This document shows, in pieces, positions 1 to 9,578 of a stretch of DNA of 64,000 nt. Source of the DNA: Flavobacterium psychrophilum (GTDB taxonomy: Bacteria > Bacteroidota > Bacteroidia > Flavobacteriales > Flavobacteriaceae); NCBI GenBank assembly GCA_945879625.1, contig CAMCVA010000002.1, positions 62,001 through 126,000 on the forward strand, given 5' to 3'. The first letter of the stretch is position 1. The number at the start of each line of letters is the position of its first letter. The translations under genes were made by a program, and so were the position numbers. Under the pieces are notes generated by a model. The model ran no database searches, was not told the origin of the DNA, and saw nothing but the letters and a program-made list of their open reading frames with translations.

Positions 1-2685
1 CAATACCCCGAAGTGTTTGGCCAAGTTTCTGGTCCGTTGCTCAGCAAAAGTTTTCAAACGATAAGCTATACGGGGCCAATTGCCATTGCCGATCGTTCGG
101 CTTTGCCCAATAAATTAGCAAATATTTCCACCACCTATAACGCCGATCCCTCCTATTATATGCCGACCAACCCGATTTACAAAGGAACTGTGGTGCGTGC
201 CAAAGTAATTAAACCAGGCGCTTTAGACAGCCAAACCATTACCCGTTCCTATTTTATAAGTCCTTCGGGTGTCAATCGTTTTTCGTTGCCGGTGGTTTCG
301 ATTAGCATAGACGAAAATAAATTTTTTGACTACAATAATGGGGTTTATGTAGCTGGCGCCGATTTTGAGACCTGGCGTAATGCTAATCCAGCCGACAATG
401 CAGATTGGGAAACAAATAACGGAAACTTCTATAGAACCGGAATTGCCAACGAAAAAGTGGGGAATATATCTTATCTCGTAAACGGAACTGAAGTACTCAA
501 CCAAGATGCCGGTTTCCGAATTCACGGGGGTATTTCTCGTAGGTACCAACTTAAATCGCTCAATGTCTATGCCTGTTCAGAATACGGCGAAAATAGTTTT
601 GACTACCCATTATTTAACGAATTAAACGTTGACGAATTTTCGAGCTTTGTGTTGCGTAATTCGGGAGGCGATTTTCAAAACACGATGTTTAGAGACGCCT
701 TAAACCAAGCCATCTTGAAATCCTTCCGACCCGAAAAAGAAGCCTATCAGCCCACTGTTTCGTTTTTGAATGGAGAATTCTGGGGAATTTTAAACCTAAG
801 AGATCGCTACAGTTCTGACTACTTTAAACGCACCTACAATGCCGATGCGGTGGATTATTTAGAAAATGAGGGTGTCGTGCAAGAGGGTGATAATGTAAAA
901 TATACCGAACTAATGAATTATTTGAATGCAAATTCATTGGTTACAACTGCAAATTATGACTACATCAAAACCCAGGTAGATACAGAAAACTTTGCCGATT
1001 ACTACATCGGGAACATCTTTATGCTCAACGAAGACTGGTTGAACAACAACGTCAATTTTTGGCGAAACAAAATACCCGTAAACAATCTGGGCGCCGCAAA
1101 TGGTTTAGATGGTAGATGGCGTTGGGCTTTTCACGACATGGACAATACCATGGGGTATGTTTTTGGTGAAATTGATGCCAATAATTTAGCCATCGCAAAT
1201 ACATATGAAACAGCTCCATACAACAGAGAATGGTCTACTCGACTTTTTCGAAAAATACTAGAAAACACAGAGTTCAAAACCTACTTCATCAACCGTTTTG
1301 CCGATGCCTTGAACACCACTTTCTTGCCTACCAGAACCGTTGGAATCATGCAAAATATGAAGGCGGTAATTTTTCCTACTATCCCCGAACACATTGCCCG
1401 CTGGAAATCACCAGCGGTAATTGGTGACTACAACTGGTACATCGGATACCAAACTGGCTTCTTTAATCAAAGGCCTGCGTTTCAACGCGATCACATCCGT
1501 TCGGTGTTTAATATCTCAGCAAATATCAACACAACACTTGACGTGTCGAGTTCCGATCATGGATACATCAAAATGAACACCATTGACATCAAAGAAGGAA
1601 CTGACGGAATTACCTCCTACCCGTATCCTTGGACAGGAATTTATTTTTCAGAAATTCCAGTAAAACTGAAAGCCATTGCCTACCCCGGATATGTATTTAG
1701 TCACTGGACTGGGGCGTCATCGAGCACCAATCCTGAAATCACCATAAACTCGGCCAGTAGTTTTTCGGTAACCGCTGTGTATATGCCTGAAGCAGCTCCG
1801 TCAAGCCAACCAATTTATGCGTGGTTTATGAATTCGGCTATTGCCAATAATGAGCCCTTAACAACCTTAACCTCAACTTATAAAACTGGAGCAACTGACG
1901 GTGTATTAACCTATCAGTCTTGCTTGAGTGGATATCCATTTACAGCTGCATCTCCCAGTTGGAGAAAAGCGTCTATGGAGCGAAGAAACAGCCCAACAGA
2001 AATCAATTACTACCCAGAAGTAAACGATAATTTACCTTTTACTACCAGCGACATGAAAGGATTGCAAATTAGAGAACCATTACAGAGTGGAACTGCCGTG
2101 AACACCATGGTATACGCTTTCTCTACTTCCGGCTACAAAGACATTCAATTTACGTTTGCGGCCATCAACGAACTTACAAGTGCTACTGGTATTTTAGTTG
2201 ATTACTCCACTACTGCTAGTACACCTTCATGGCAAACGGCTGGATTGGCCTCTTCAACACTAGGACTAACCAATGGATACCAATCATTCTTGGTTGATTT
2301 TACAAACATTCCATCGGCCAATAACAATCCCGATTTTAAAGTGCGTATCCGTTTTTCTGGAAACAACATGCAGGTAGATGCTGGAAATCGTGTGACGTTT
2401 AACAACATTACGGTAAATGGTACCTTATTGCCTTTGGCGGTTGCAGACAACAACTACACCAAGTTTTCAGTGTTTCCTAATCCTGTAAACAACGAATTAT
2501 ATATCAATGGGGCTTCTCCTGCTGAGTTAGTGCGTTACCACATCTATGCCGTTGATGGAAAATTAATGCAAAAAGGCGAGGTAAACAACGGAGAAATTTT
2601 CTGTGATCAATTGGCAAAAGGCTTGTATTTCCTTGAATTGGAATCCAACGGAAAAACCGAAACCAAGAAAATTATCAAAAACTAA
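1..2685 (+). CDS. CotH-family secreted protein with type IX sorting domain (5' end missing)
   Basis: The reading frame is open from the first base, so the true N-terminus lies outside the window; a GTG at base 13 is only an internal codon. The first ~80 residues resemble a chitobiase/FN3-associated domain (YTGPIAIA...). A CotH-like module follows, with the kinase-fold motif HDMDNTMG near residue 378. Near residue 560 there is a short GYxFxxWxG module as in InlB-type repeats. The last ~70 residues begin FSVFPNPVNNE and end in KKIIKN, a typical type A C-terminal sorting signal for the type IX secretion system. CotH proteins of spores are atypical kinases; in Bacteroidota these large secreted versions have no settled substrate. 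The protein is probably exported to the cell surface or medium. Confidence 0.85.
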   Translation, partial: QYPEVFGQVSGPLLSKSFQTISYTGPIAIADRSALPNKLANISTTYNADPSYYMPTNPIYKGTVVRAKVIKPGALDSQTITRSYFISPSGVNRFSLPVVSISIDENKFFDYNNGVYVAGADFETWRNANPADNADWETNNGNFYRTGIANEKVGNISYLVNGTEVLNQDAGFRIHGGISRRYQLKSLNVYACSEYGENSFDYPLFNELNVDEFSSFVLRNSGGDFQNTMFRDALNQAILKSFRPEKEAYQPTVSFLNGEFWGILNLRDRYSSDYFKRTYNADAVDYLENEGVVQEGDNVKYTELMNYLNANSLVTTANYDYIKTQVDTENFADYYIGNIFMLNEDWLNNNVNFWRNKIPVNNLGAANGLDGRWRWAFHDMDNTMGYVFGEIDANNLAIANTYETAPYNREWSTRLFRKILENTEFKTYFINRFADALNTTFLPTRTVGIMQNMKAVIFPTIPEHIARWKSPAVIGDYNWYIGYQTGFFNQRPAFQRDHIRSVFNISANINTTLDVSSSDHGYIKMNTIDIKEGTDGITSYPYPWTGIYFSEIPVKLKAIAYPGYVFSHWTGASSSTNPEITINSASSFSVTAVYMPEAAPSSQPIYAWFMNSAIANNEPLTTLTSTYKTGATDGVLTYQSCLSGYPFTAASPSWRKASMERRNSPTEINYYPEVNDNLPFTTSDMKGLQIREPLQSGTAVNTMVYAFSTSGYKDIQFTFAAINELTSATGILVDYSTTASTPSWQTAGLASSTLGLTNGYQSFLVDFTNIPSANNNPDFKVRIRFSGNNMQVDAGNRVTFNNITVNGTLLPLAVADNNYTKFSVFPNPVNNELYINGASPAELVRYHIYAVDGKLMQKGEVNNGEIFCDQLAKGLYFLELESNGKTETKKIIKN

Positions 2686-2710
2686 TGCGTATTCATTATA
2701 CAAAACAAAG

Positions 2711-2735
2711 AAGAGGCCTAGCGCCTCTTTTTTTT
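2711..2735 (+). terminator. Rho-independent terminator after the CotH gene
   Basis: A 7-bp GC-rich stem (AAGAGGC / GCCTCTT) with a 5-nt loop is followed by eight T. It lies just beyond the CotH stop codon and just before the end of the convergent rfbD. Confidence 0.85.
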
Positions 2736-2739
2736 GGAA

Positions 2740-3594
2740 TTAATCCAGTGTTTGTAGGGCATCTTGCCAACTAGCAATCTCTAAACCAAAAGCTTGTTTT
2801 ATTTTTGATTTATCAAGCACGCTATAAGCCGGGCGTTTGGCTGGTGTAGGAAAACTACTGGTGGGTATAGGAAGCACAGGTGTGCTAATGTGGTGATTGA
2901 TTAAAATTTGCTGCGCAAAACCACACCAACTGCAGCTGCCTTCGTTGGAGTAATGGTAAATTCCGTAGGAAGCCTGTGTAAAATTTTGAGCCGTTTGTTG
3001 GCAAATACCAACTAGAGTTTTTGCCAAATCTGTTGCGAGCGTGGGGCTCCCCAGTTGATCATCCACCACTGTTAGTTGATCTCGTTCACTGCCCAACCGA
3101 AGCATGGTTTTCATAAAATTAGCACCAAACTGAGAATACACCCAAGCGGTGCGGACAATGTAAAAGCGCGTTAAGATTTCCTGTACGGCTTGTTCGCCAG
3201 CCAATTTACTAGCGCCATACACGCCGGTTGGGTGGGGTAAATCGGTTTCGGTATAGGGCGTTTTTTTGGAGCCGTCAAACACAAAATCGGTCGAAACGTG
3301 CAGCAATACCGTTTGGTATTTCAAGCAAACCTCAGCCAAATTTCGAACGCCCTCTGCGTTTATCGCGTAGGCTTTATCAGATTCAGATTCGGCTTTGTCT
3401 ACCGCGGTGTAGGCGGCAGCGTTAATACAAAAAGTGGGTTTATATTTTTTGAAAGCTTCGTGGAGGCTTGTTTTATTTGTAAGATCAGCTTCTTGCGAAC
3501 CGCAAAACTGAAACTGAATTGCTGGATACTGTGGTGCAATACTTTGCAGGGCTTGGCCCAATTGACCATGTGCGCCAGTGACTAAAACTACCAT
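2740..3594 (-). CDS. rfbD: dTDP-4-dehydrorhamnose reductase
   Basis: RmlD/RfbD reduces dTDP-4-keto-L-rhamnose to dTDP-L-rhamnose with NAD(P)H, the last step of dTDP-rhamnose synthesis in the cytoplasm. The 284-residue protein opens with the Rossmann motif VTGAHGQLGQAL and carries the SDR catalytic YGASK motif. I chose the ATG at 3594 rather than an upstream one: it begins directly with the beta-strand MVVLVTG, overlaps the rfbC stop by 7 bp as expected for coupled genes, and gives the usual family length. It is the last gene of a minus-strand run rfbA-rfbC-rfbD. rfbB (the 4,6-dehydratase) is not in the window. Confidence 0.93.
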   Translation of the reverse strand: MVVLVTGAHGQLGQALQSIAPQYPAIQFQFCGSQEADLTNKTSLHEAFKKYKPTFCINAAAYTAVDKAESESDKAYAINAEGVRNLAEVCLKYQTVLLHVSTDFVFDGSKKTPYTETDLPHPTGVYGASKLAGEQAVQEILTRFYIVRTAWVYSQFGANFMKTMLRLGSERDQLTVVDDQLGSPTLATDLAKTLVGICQQTAQNFTQASYGIYHYSNEGSCSWCGFAQQILINHHISTPVLPIPTSSFPTPAKRPAYSVLDKSKIKQAFGLEIASWQDALQTLD

Positions 3595-4139
3595 ACCGGT
3601 CGGGCGTGTGCCAATAGCGGTTGCACGAGGTCTTTTTCTGAAATACATAGCGATTCGAAGTCAAGTTGCCAATCGATGCCCAAAGCCGGATCGTTGTAGG
3701 CGATTCCCCCTTCGGAAGCTTTATTGTAAAAATTGTCGCATTTGTAGAAAAAAGTAGCGGTTTCGCTCAAGACCAAAAAGCCGTGGGCAAACCCTCTGGG
3801 GACAAAAAATTGTCGCTGGTTCTCGGCCGACAATTCGGTAGAAAAATGTTGTCCATATGTAGGTGAATCGGGACGAATATCAACCGCCACATCGAGTACA
3901 GAACCAGACAAAACTCGGACCAACTTGGCCTGGGTGTGTTCGCCTGTTTGGTAATGCAGGCCTCTTAACACCCCTTTGGATGAAAAAGATTGGTTGTCTT
4001 GCACAAAATGGACAGTTTGCCCGGTGCCTTTTTGGAATGTTTGTTCGTTAAAACTCTCCATAAAATAGCCTCTTTCATCGAGAATAACGTTGGGTTCAAG
4101 AATATAACAACCGGCTAAAGGGGTGGCGATAAAATTCAT
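3588..4139 (-). CDS. rfbC: dTDP-4-dehydrorhamnose 3,5-epimerase
   Basis: RmlC/RfbC epimerises C3 and C5 of dTDP-4-keto-6-deoxyglucose in dTDP-L-rhamnose synthesis. At 183 residues it is normal for the family. The cupin-type signature RGLHYQ near residue 60 holds the conserved catalytic His, and the later stretch FVPRGFAHGFLVLSE is also characteristic. It starts 3 bp after the rfbA stop codon and overlaps rfbD by 7 bp, so the three genes are surely co-transcribed and translationally coupled. Confidence 0.95.
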   Translation of the reverse strand: MNFIATPLAGCYILEPNVILDERGYFMESFNEQTFQKGTGQTVHFVQDNQSFSSKGVLRGLHYQTGEHTQAKLVRVLSGSVLDVAVDIRPDSPTYGQHFSTELSAENQRQFFVPRGFAHGFLVLSETATFFYKCDNFYNKASEGGIAYNDPALGIDWQLDFESLCISEKDLVQPLLAHARPVW

Positions 4140-4142
4140 GGT

Positions 4143-5000
4143 TTACAAAATGCTGAGTAAGTGGGTTCCATATCCGCTTTTTAATAAAGGTTGCGCAAGT
4201 GCACGCAATTGGTCGGCGTTGATGAAGCCCATTTTGAACGCAGCTTCTTCAATCGAACCTATTTTGAGTCCTTGGCGCTCTTCTATTACCTGCACAAATT
4301 GAGAGGCTTGCATCAATGAATTGAACGTTCCGGTATCGAGCCAGGCGGTTCCGCGATCGAGAATGCTCACTTTGAGTTTGCCGCGTTTCAGGTATTCTTT
4401 ATTGATGTCGGTGATTTCTAATTCGCCACGGTGACTAGGCTGAATATTGGCAGCGATCTCTACCACTTCGTTATCGTAAAAATAAATGCCCGGAACAGCA
4501 TAATTTGATTTTGGGTTGGCTGGTTTTTCTTCGATAGAAAGCGCATTGCCCGCCTGATCAAAATCAACTACACCATAACGCTCAGGGTCTTGCACGTGGT
4601 AGGCATAAATAATTCCGCCATCAGGATTGTTATTGGCCAACAATAAATCAGATAGTCCCGTGCCATAAAAAATATTATCGCCCAAAACCAAAGCTACTTT
4701 GTCATTTCCAATAAATTCTTTTCCGATAATAAAAGCCTCTGCTAAACCATTGGGGTGTTCTTGCACGGCGTATTCAAATCGGCAGCCCAAACGAGATCCA
4801 TCGCCCAATAATTGACGAAAAAGCGGCAAATCGTGTGGTGTAGAAATAATTAAAATTTCCCGAATTCCCGACCACAACAAGGTCGACAAGGGATAATAAA
4901 TCATGGGTTTGTCGTAAATGGGCATCAATTGCTTACTCACGGCCAAGGTTAGCGGATGCAAACGGGTTCCTGATCCGCCGGCTAAAATAATTCCTTTCAT
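4143..5000 (-). CDS. rfbA: Glucose-1-phosphate thymidylyltransferase
   Basis: RmlA/RfbA joins dTTP and glucose-1-phosphate to make dTDP-glucose, the entry step to dTDP-rhamnose. The N-terminal nucleotide-binding motif [11 protein letters not shown] and the conserved [14 protein letters not shown] segment are present, as is the LGDNIFYG metal/sugar-binding region near residue 107. The length of 285 residues is typical. It sits 6 bp downstream of a Wzz-like membrane protein gene, which links it to surface polysaccharide (O-antigen or capsule) assembly. Confidence 0.96.
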   Translation of the reverse strand: MKGIILAGGSGTRLHPLTLAVSKQLMPIYDKPMIYYPLSTLLWSGIREILIISTPHDLPLFRQLLGDGSRLGCRFEYAVQEHPNGLAEAFIIGKEFIGNDKVALVLGDNIFYGTGLSDLLLANNNPDGGIIYAYHVQDPERYGVVDFDQAGNALSIEEKPANPKSNYAVPGIYFYDNEVVEIAANIQPSHRGELEITDINKEYLKRGKLKVSILDRGTAWLDTGTFNSLMQASQFVQVIEERQGLKIGSIEEAAFKMGFINADQLRALAQPLLKSGYGTHLLSIL

Positions 5001-5006
5001 GGGGTG

Positions 5007-5984
5007 TTAGATGTTTTGATTTTTAAGGGACTCTTTTTGGTAAAAACGAATGAACTTTTTGATGAAAATAAACAGGGCAATAAACAATAAGGGCAAAATA
5101 AATTTCAAAGCGCTGTTTAATTTACCCGAAGCTTCTGTATTTAGAGTAACATGGTTGTCTTTTATTATTTTGTCAATTGAAATTTTCTCGATGCGCAAAT
5201 TACCTTGTTCTTTTACCAAATCATCTTTTGTCTTAATCACATCATTGAGTTGTGTTTTTTCTGTAAAAAACACCGTTTTTTCACCCGAAGCGCTAGGTGT
5301 GCCCGCAGCTAATCCGTTTAGATAGCCATCGATTTGTGCAATCAACACCTCGTTGGCTTTCATTTTAATTTGCTGGTTTTGAATGTATCCTTTTTGGATT
5401 TGTTTATAAAACGTACTTTTGTTTAAATGCGCCAAAATTGGTGCTATCAGCTGGCTTTGATTGGTTTTGTGCGTAGTACTCAGGTGAATTAAATGATAGG
5501 TGTAATTTTTACTTGTGGGTGTATCTTCAATTATTTTTTTAATATCCGAATCATCCGCCATCAATTTTAATAACTCAAAGTTTTGTTCGTTTCTGTTTAT
5601 AAACCTGTAGACGTCTATTACTGGTTTTACTTCAATTTTAAAGATGTCTTTCGGGTTTGAAATGCCAATTGATTTTAAATAAACCGTGTCTTGCTCCTTG
5701 ATTTTGGCATTGATTTCATCCACCTTGGCATACAAATAATCAGTACTACCAAAATTGGGCTCAACCAAAATATAGTGATCGTAACTGGTTTTTACCGATT
5801 CGATCAATACGCCTACAGCAAAGCCGCCAATCAGCAAAAAAGAGATGATCCATTTGTGCAACACAAAAAAGCGAATGGTTTTAAAGACACCGCTGCTGAT
5901 GCGTTGAAATAAATTAGAAATCCCAGAAGTTAACATACCTAAGTTTATTTCTTCCTCGTCTTGAAAGGTGGGTTTTGTACTCAT
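5007..5984 (-). CDS. Wzz-like inner membrane protein, possible polysaccharide chain-length regulator
   Basis: The 325-residue protein has a cytoplasmic N-terminus, a membrane segment near residues 44-62, a long periplasmic part with helical, coiled-coil-prone stretches (about 180-270), and a second membrane segment near 287-305 before a basic tail (KKFIRFYQKES). This two-membrane-span layout is that of Wzz/polysaccharide co-polymerases. I see no clear Pro/Gly-rich second span as in classical Wzz, so the assignment rests on topology and on its place directly upstream of rfbA. Its start lies 12 bp after the end of the upstream gene. Confidence 0.6.
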   Translation of the reverse strand: MSTKPTFQDEEEINLGMLTSGISNLFQRISSGVFKTIRFFVLHKWIISFLLIGGFAVGVLIESVKTSYDHYILVEPNFGSTDYLYAKVDEINAKIKEQDTVYLKSIGISNPKDIFKIEVKPVIDVYRFINRNEQNFELLKLMADDSDIKKIIEDTPTSKNYTYHLIHLSTTHKTNQSQLIAPILAHLNKSTFYKQIQKGYIQNQQIKMKANEVLIAQIDGYLNGLAAGTPSASGEKTVFFTEKTQLNDVIKTKDDLVKEQGNLRIEKISIDKIIKDNHVTLNTEASGKLNSALKFILPLLFIALFIFIKKFIRFYQKESLKNQNI

Positions 5985-5996
5985 AATAAATGGTGG

Positions 5997-7685
5997 TTAT
6001 ACAGTGAATAGTTGTTCTAATATTTTTATAGTGATTAAATACGTGGGTTTCACGCCGGTAGTGCCTAGTCCGCCCGAAGCCAAAGTACTTCCGGTTTCTA
6101 ATGGATTATCCGAAGCATAATAGGCGTAACGAACCTGTACATCGGCGCTAATACTTTTTCTAATTTTTGAAGCCGATTGAATCGCTTTTTGGTAATAAGC
6201 CCCTTCCATTTCAAGCCCAATTACACCCCAGGTAGAATCCAAGAAAAACTTGAGTAGATCTTTGTTTTGCAAAGAGGTTCCCAACACCGTAACCATTGGG
6301 CCGGCAAAAACGGGAATGCCTGAATGGGCAAAGTGAGCAGGAGTCAGTTTGTTATCAAACGGGTAATTGTCGCCGGTCCCTTCGTTAATATGGGCGGTGG
6401 GAATCATAATATCTCCCTTTTCGCCGGTTAAAATACCCGCTTTCCCCATAATTGAAACCGATTTTACATTCAAAAAAACGGAGTTGGATTTCGTAAATTT
6501 AAAAGGTTTCAATAATTCGTCAATGGTTTCGTAGGCTTGTTCGCCAAAGGCATAGTCCATGACAATCAATACAGGATTTGTGTCCTCTAATTGGGTAGCC
6601 GGAAAAGCGGTTTCTGCCCAATTTATTCTGGCGGTGTCAAAAATTTGTACATCAATATTAGTCCCTGAATGGTCTGGAATGCTGATCATCCCGTGAGCCA
6701 ATGCATAGGTCTCAACTGTTTGGCGCAAGGACGAAGCTTCGGGTTTGCTTAGCTCTTCAAAAACTGCATATTCGGGTTGTCCGTTAAATTCTTCCTGCAA
6801 GACCGCGGGAGCAAATATGGCATTCATCACGCTGTGCATGTTGGCGCTAATAATGTGAATGGGGCGTTCTAGTAATTCGTGTTGTTGCAAAACCTCTTTG
6901 ATGGTATTGGCCCATATTTCGCCATGAATATGGTGGCCGAGTCGTTCCCTTAAAATAGGACTAAACGTAATGGTGCGTTTATTATTGTCTACCGTTTCTT
7001 CTATGGCTAGTTTGCCCAACCAATAAATTATATGTAAAAAACGATCTGGTTTTTCGGGGGTGCCAAACGCATCATAGATGGCAATAATTTCGGCGAAGCT
7101 TCGTCCTAAAATACTAGCCACCTGCGAAACCGCTACTTCTTTATCTACTAAACTCAATTTTTTGGGCTGCAGCACCGCTTGTTCTAGTTTGAACCAATCG
7201 CGTGTAAATTCGCCGCTTTCGTCCAATAAAACCCGGTCTTTTATTTTATGTGATTCGATAAAAATAAAAGTCAAATGCGTGAGAATATCGTAGATATCTG
7301 ATCGGCCACGGGTAATTTCTACATTCATTTGTTCTTCGTCGATGCGGTAACAATTGCGGCGGCGTTTGGGCGGAATAATGGCCTTAAAATGCGAATGCAC
7401 ATAGCCTTCGTCTGAGGTTAAGTTGATGTACCGGCATTCTTCAATCCCGATAGGCAAGCGCTCAATGACATACAAAAGTCCGTTGAGTTCTACTTTTTCT
7501 TCGGCTATCGAACCATAAATTTCAGGTCGCAACAACAACAAGGCTTCGCGTAACGTTTCGCCCGAAACACCCATAGGTTTGTAGTACCCCCTGTTAAACA
7601 AATGACGCATCGTAATGTATAATTTCTCCACAGCACTCGAAGATTCTTGTGCGCGAGATCGTACGATGTTTTTTAGTTCTTTCAT
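5997..7685 (-). CDS. Conserved Bacteroidota protein of unknown function (I recall the family as DUF6909)
   Basis: This 562-residue soluble protein has no signal peptide. The first ~270 residues match nothing I recognise, apart from a basic stretch PPKRRRNCYR near residue 105. The C-terminal ~280 residues look like a nucleoside-phosphorylase-like fold: a segment GIPVFAGPMVTVLGTS is followed by VIGLEMEGAYYQKAI, which resembles the MExE/A base- and ribose-binding motif of purine nucleoside phosphorylases and MTA/AMP nucleosidases. This is a resemblance seen by eye, not a proven homology. It lies between a GH3-like gene and the Wzz-like gene on the same strand. Confidence 0.6.
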   Translation of the reverse strand: MKELKNIVRSRAQESSSAVEKLYITMRHLFNRGYYKPMGVSGETLREALLLLRPEIYGSIAEEKVELNGLLYVIERLPIGIEECRYINLTSDEGYVHSHFKAIIPPKRRRNCYRIDEEQMNVEITRGRSDIYDILTHLTFIFIESHKIKDRVLLDESGEFTRDWFKLEQAVLQPKKLSLVDKEVAVSQVASILGRSFAEIIAIYDAFGTPEKPDRFLHIIYWLGKLAIEETVDNNKRTITFSPILRERLGHHIHGEIWANTIKEVLQQHELLERPIHIISANMHSVMNAIFAPAVLQEEFNGQPEYAVFEELSKPEASSLRQTVETYALAHGMISIPDHSGTNIDVQIFDTARINWAETAFPATQLEDTNPVLIVMDYAFGEQAYETIDELLKPFKFTKSNSVFLNVKSVSIMGKAGILTGEKGDIMIPTAHINEGTGDNYPFDNKLTPAHFAHSGIPVFAGPMVTVLGTSLQNKDLLKFFLDSTWGVIGLEMEGAYYQKAIQSASKIRKSISADVQVRYAYYASDNPLETGSTLASGGLGTTGVKPTYLITIKILEQLFTV

Positions 7686-7719
7686 TGGTTTGATTTGCTT
7701 GATTGCAAATGTACGATTT

Positions 7720-9207
7720 TTAGCGTATACGAAGTTTGTCAGCTATGGATCGGTCGTTGCTTAGGCGCGGAATTTTGTTTTGTCCTCCCAGTTTGCCAAT
7801 TGATTTCATGTAGTCCTGAAAACCATGTGAAACCACCGGTGTAATTACCAAGGAGCGCAAAACGTTACCCATAATCAAATCGTCGTAATAGCTGTTTTGC
7901 TTGCGCAATTCGGATTCGATGGCTTGGGCAAATGTGTCTATATTTTGGGGCGCTTGCTCAAACTCAATAAACCATTCGTGATAGGGCAAACCGGCGGTAG
8001 GATTTATTTGAGGCGCCACTGTAAATTCATTCACTAGAACTGTTGATCCTTGAAGCGCAACCGACAAAGCTTGCTCTACTTCTTTGCCAATCACGTGTTC
8101 GCCAAAGGCTGAAATAAAATGTTTAATTCGTCCGCTCACCACAATTTTATACGGTTTTAAGCAGGTAAATTGTACCGTATCACCAATGTTATAGGCCCAT
8201 AAACCAGCGTTGGTCGAAATAATCAACACATAATTGACGCCTAGTTCTACCTGGCCAATCGTGAATCGACGTGGATTGGGCGAATAAAATTCATCGGCAG
8301 GAATAAACTCATAAAAAATACCGGACTTCAGCAATAATAATAAGCCGGAATCGCCTTGTTTATCTTGGTAGGCAAAAAATCCTTCTGAGGCGGGAAACAA
8401 TTCGATGGCATCCACTTTTCGGCCCAGTAGGTTTTCAAATTTAGCCCGATAGGGCTCAAAATTTACGCCGCCATAAATAAACAAGTTGAAGTTTTTAAAC
8501 CACTCGCCCACCGGTTTGCCGGTTTTTCGTTGCAGTTTCTCAAAATACATTTGCACCCAAGAAGGAATACCCGAGATTACCGTCATGTTTTGGTGAACCG
8601 TTTCTTGAACAATGGCGTCTACTTTGGTTTCCCAGTCGTCGATGCAGTTGGTTTCCCAAGAAGGTAATCTGTTTTTTTGCAAGTACTTGGGCACAAAATG
8701 CGCCACAATTCCCGAGAGACGGCCCAATTGAATCCCGTTTATTTGTTCTAAAACAGGACTTCCTTGTAGGAAAATCATTTTTCCGTCTACAAAATTGGCG
8801 TTACCGGTTTGGTGTATATAGCTCAAAATAGCGTTTCGAGCCGCTTCAATGTGATGTGGCATCGATTCTTTGGTGAGCGGAATGTATTTGGCGCCCGAAG
8901 TAGTTCCCGAAGTTTTGGCAAAATACAGCGGTTTTCCCGGCCACAAAACATCAGATTCTCCAGCTACCGCAAGATCGACATACGATTTTAACGCTTCGTA
9001 ATCACGCACAGGAACCTGTTTGATAAAATCGTGGTGGGTTTTAATGGCTGAAAAGGCATGGTCTTTTCCAAATTGTGTGTGTTGGGCTGCGGCAAGTAAC
9101 TCGAAGAAAACCTGCTGTTGGGACTCAATCGGTCGATTGATCCAGCGCTGATTTTTGTAGTGAATGAGTTGGGCAAATAGACGAGCCGCAATTGTTTTGA
9201 TTGTCAT
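7720..9207 (-). CDS. GH3-family acyl-adenylate-forming protein
   Basis: GH3 proteins (named after plant auxin-responsive enzymes) activate carboxylic acids as acyl-adenylates and usually conjugate them to amino acids; the bacterial members have unknown substrates. The 495-residue protein has the ATP-binding motif KTSGTTSGAKYIPLT near residue 100, a second conserved block LFPASEGFFAYQ near 270, and GRIKHFISAFGEHVIGKEVEQAL in the C-terminal lobe, all family hallmarks. It starts 3 bp after the stop of the small SdpI-like gene and is followed by a 34-bp gap to the next minus-strand gene. Confidence 0.88.
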   Translation of the reverse strand: MTIKTIAARLFAQLIHYKNQRWINRPIESQQQVFFELLAAAQHTQFGKDHAFSAIKTHHDFIKQVPVRDYEALKSYVDLAVAGESDVLWPGKPLYFAKTSGTTSGAKYIPLTKESMPHHIEAARNAILSYIHQTGNANFVDGKMIFLQGSPVLEQINGIQLGRLSGIVAHFVPKYLQKNRLPSWETNCIDDWETKVDAIVQETVHQNMTVISGIPSWVQMYFEKLQRKTGKPVGEWFKNFNLFIYGGVNFEPYRAKFENLLGRKVDAIELFPASEGFFAYQDKQGDSGLLLLLKSGIFYEFIPADEFYSPNPRRFTIGQVELGVNYVLIISTNAGLWAYNIGDTVQFTCLKPYKIVVSGRIKHFISAFGEHVIGKEVEQALSVALQGSTVLVNEFTVAPQINPTAGLPYHEWFIEFEQAPQNIDTFAQAIESELRKQNSYYDDLIMGNVLRSLVITPVVSHGFQDYMKSIGKLGGQNKIPRLSNDRSIADKLRIR

Positions 9208-9210
9208 GGT

Positions 9211-9576
9211 TTACTCGTTTGGAAATTGCTTTTTAATTGCCTTTTCCGTAGACCAAATTAGATAGACACAACTCAAAATTATCAGGGTAGTTCCTGCAAC
9301 TACAGTGGTTTTTTGCAGCATTGGAATTATTAGGTTTATAAACGACGAACCCAATAAAAAAAGTCCAATTTGAACCATTTTTACAGCCGAAAAACGCTGG
9401 GAAAAATCCCATGCTTCTTGACTTTTTGTGGAGCCCGATGTGCGATAGCCGTAAAAATAATTGATTTTTTTGGGTGGAAAAATATAGACCACAGCGGCTG
9501 TGATGATAAAAATAAAGCCCACCAAAAAGGTTTGTGGATTGATGCTATTAGCGAGTTGATTGAGTTGTTCTTCCAT
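9211..9576 (-). CDS. SdpI-family small membrane protein
   Basis: The 121-residue protein has three hydrophobic segments (about 19-34, 68-86 and 92-108) and the family-typical short block NYFYGYRTSGSTKSQEAWDF after the first span (compare the NxxYGYRT...W pattern of SdpI). In Bacillus SdpI is an immunity protein and signal sink for the SdpC toxin; no toxin gene is visible here, so the role is unknown. It is packed between the M23-like gene (2-bp gap) and the GH3-like gene (3-bp gap). Confidence 0.75.
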   Translation of the reverse strand: MEEQLNQLANSINPQTFLVGFIFIITAAVVYIFPPKKINYFYGYRTSGSTKSQEAWDFSQRFSAVKMVQIGLFLLGSSFINLIIPMLQKTTVVAGTTLIILSCVYLIWSTEKAIKKQFPNE

Positions 9577-9578
9577 AA

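Noticed and set aside
3595..3648. Longer rfbD with 18 extra N-terminal residues
   Set aside because: The extra part reads through rfbC in another frame and precedes the conserved MVVLVTG start.
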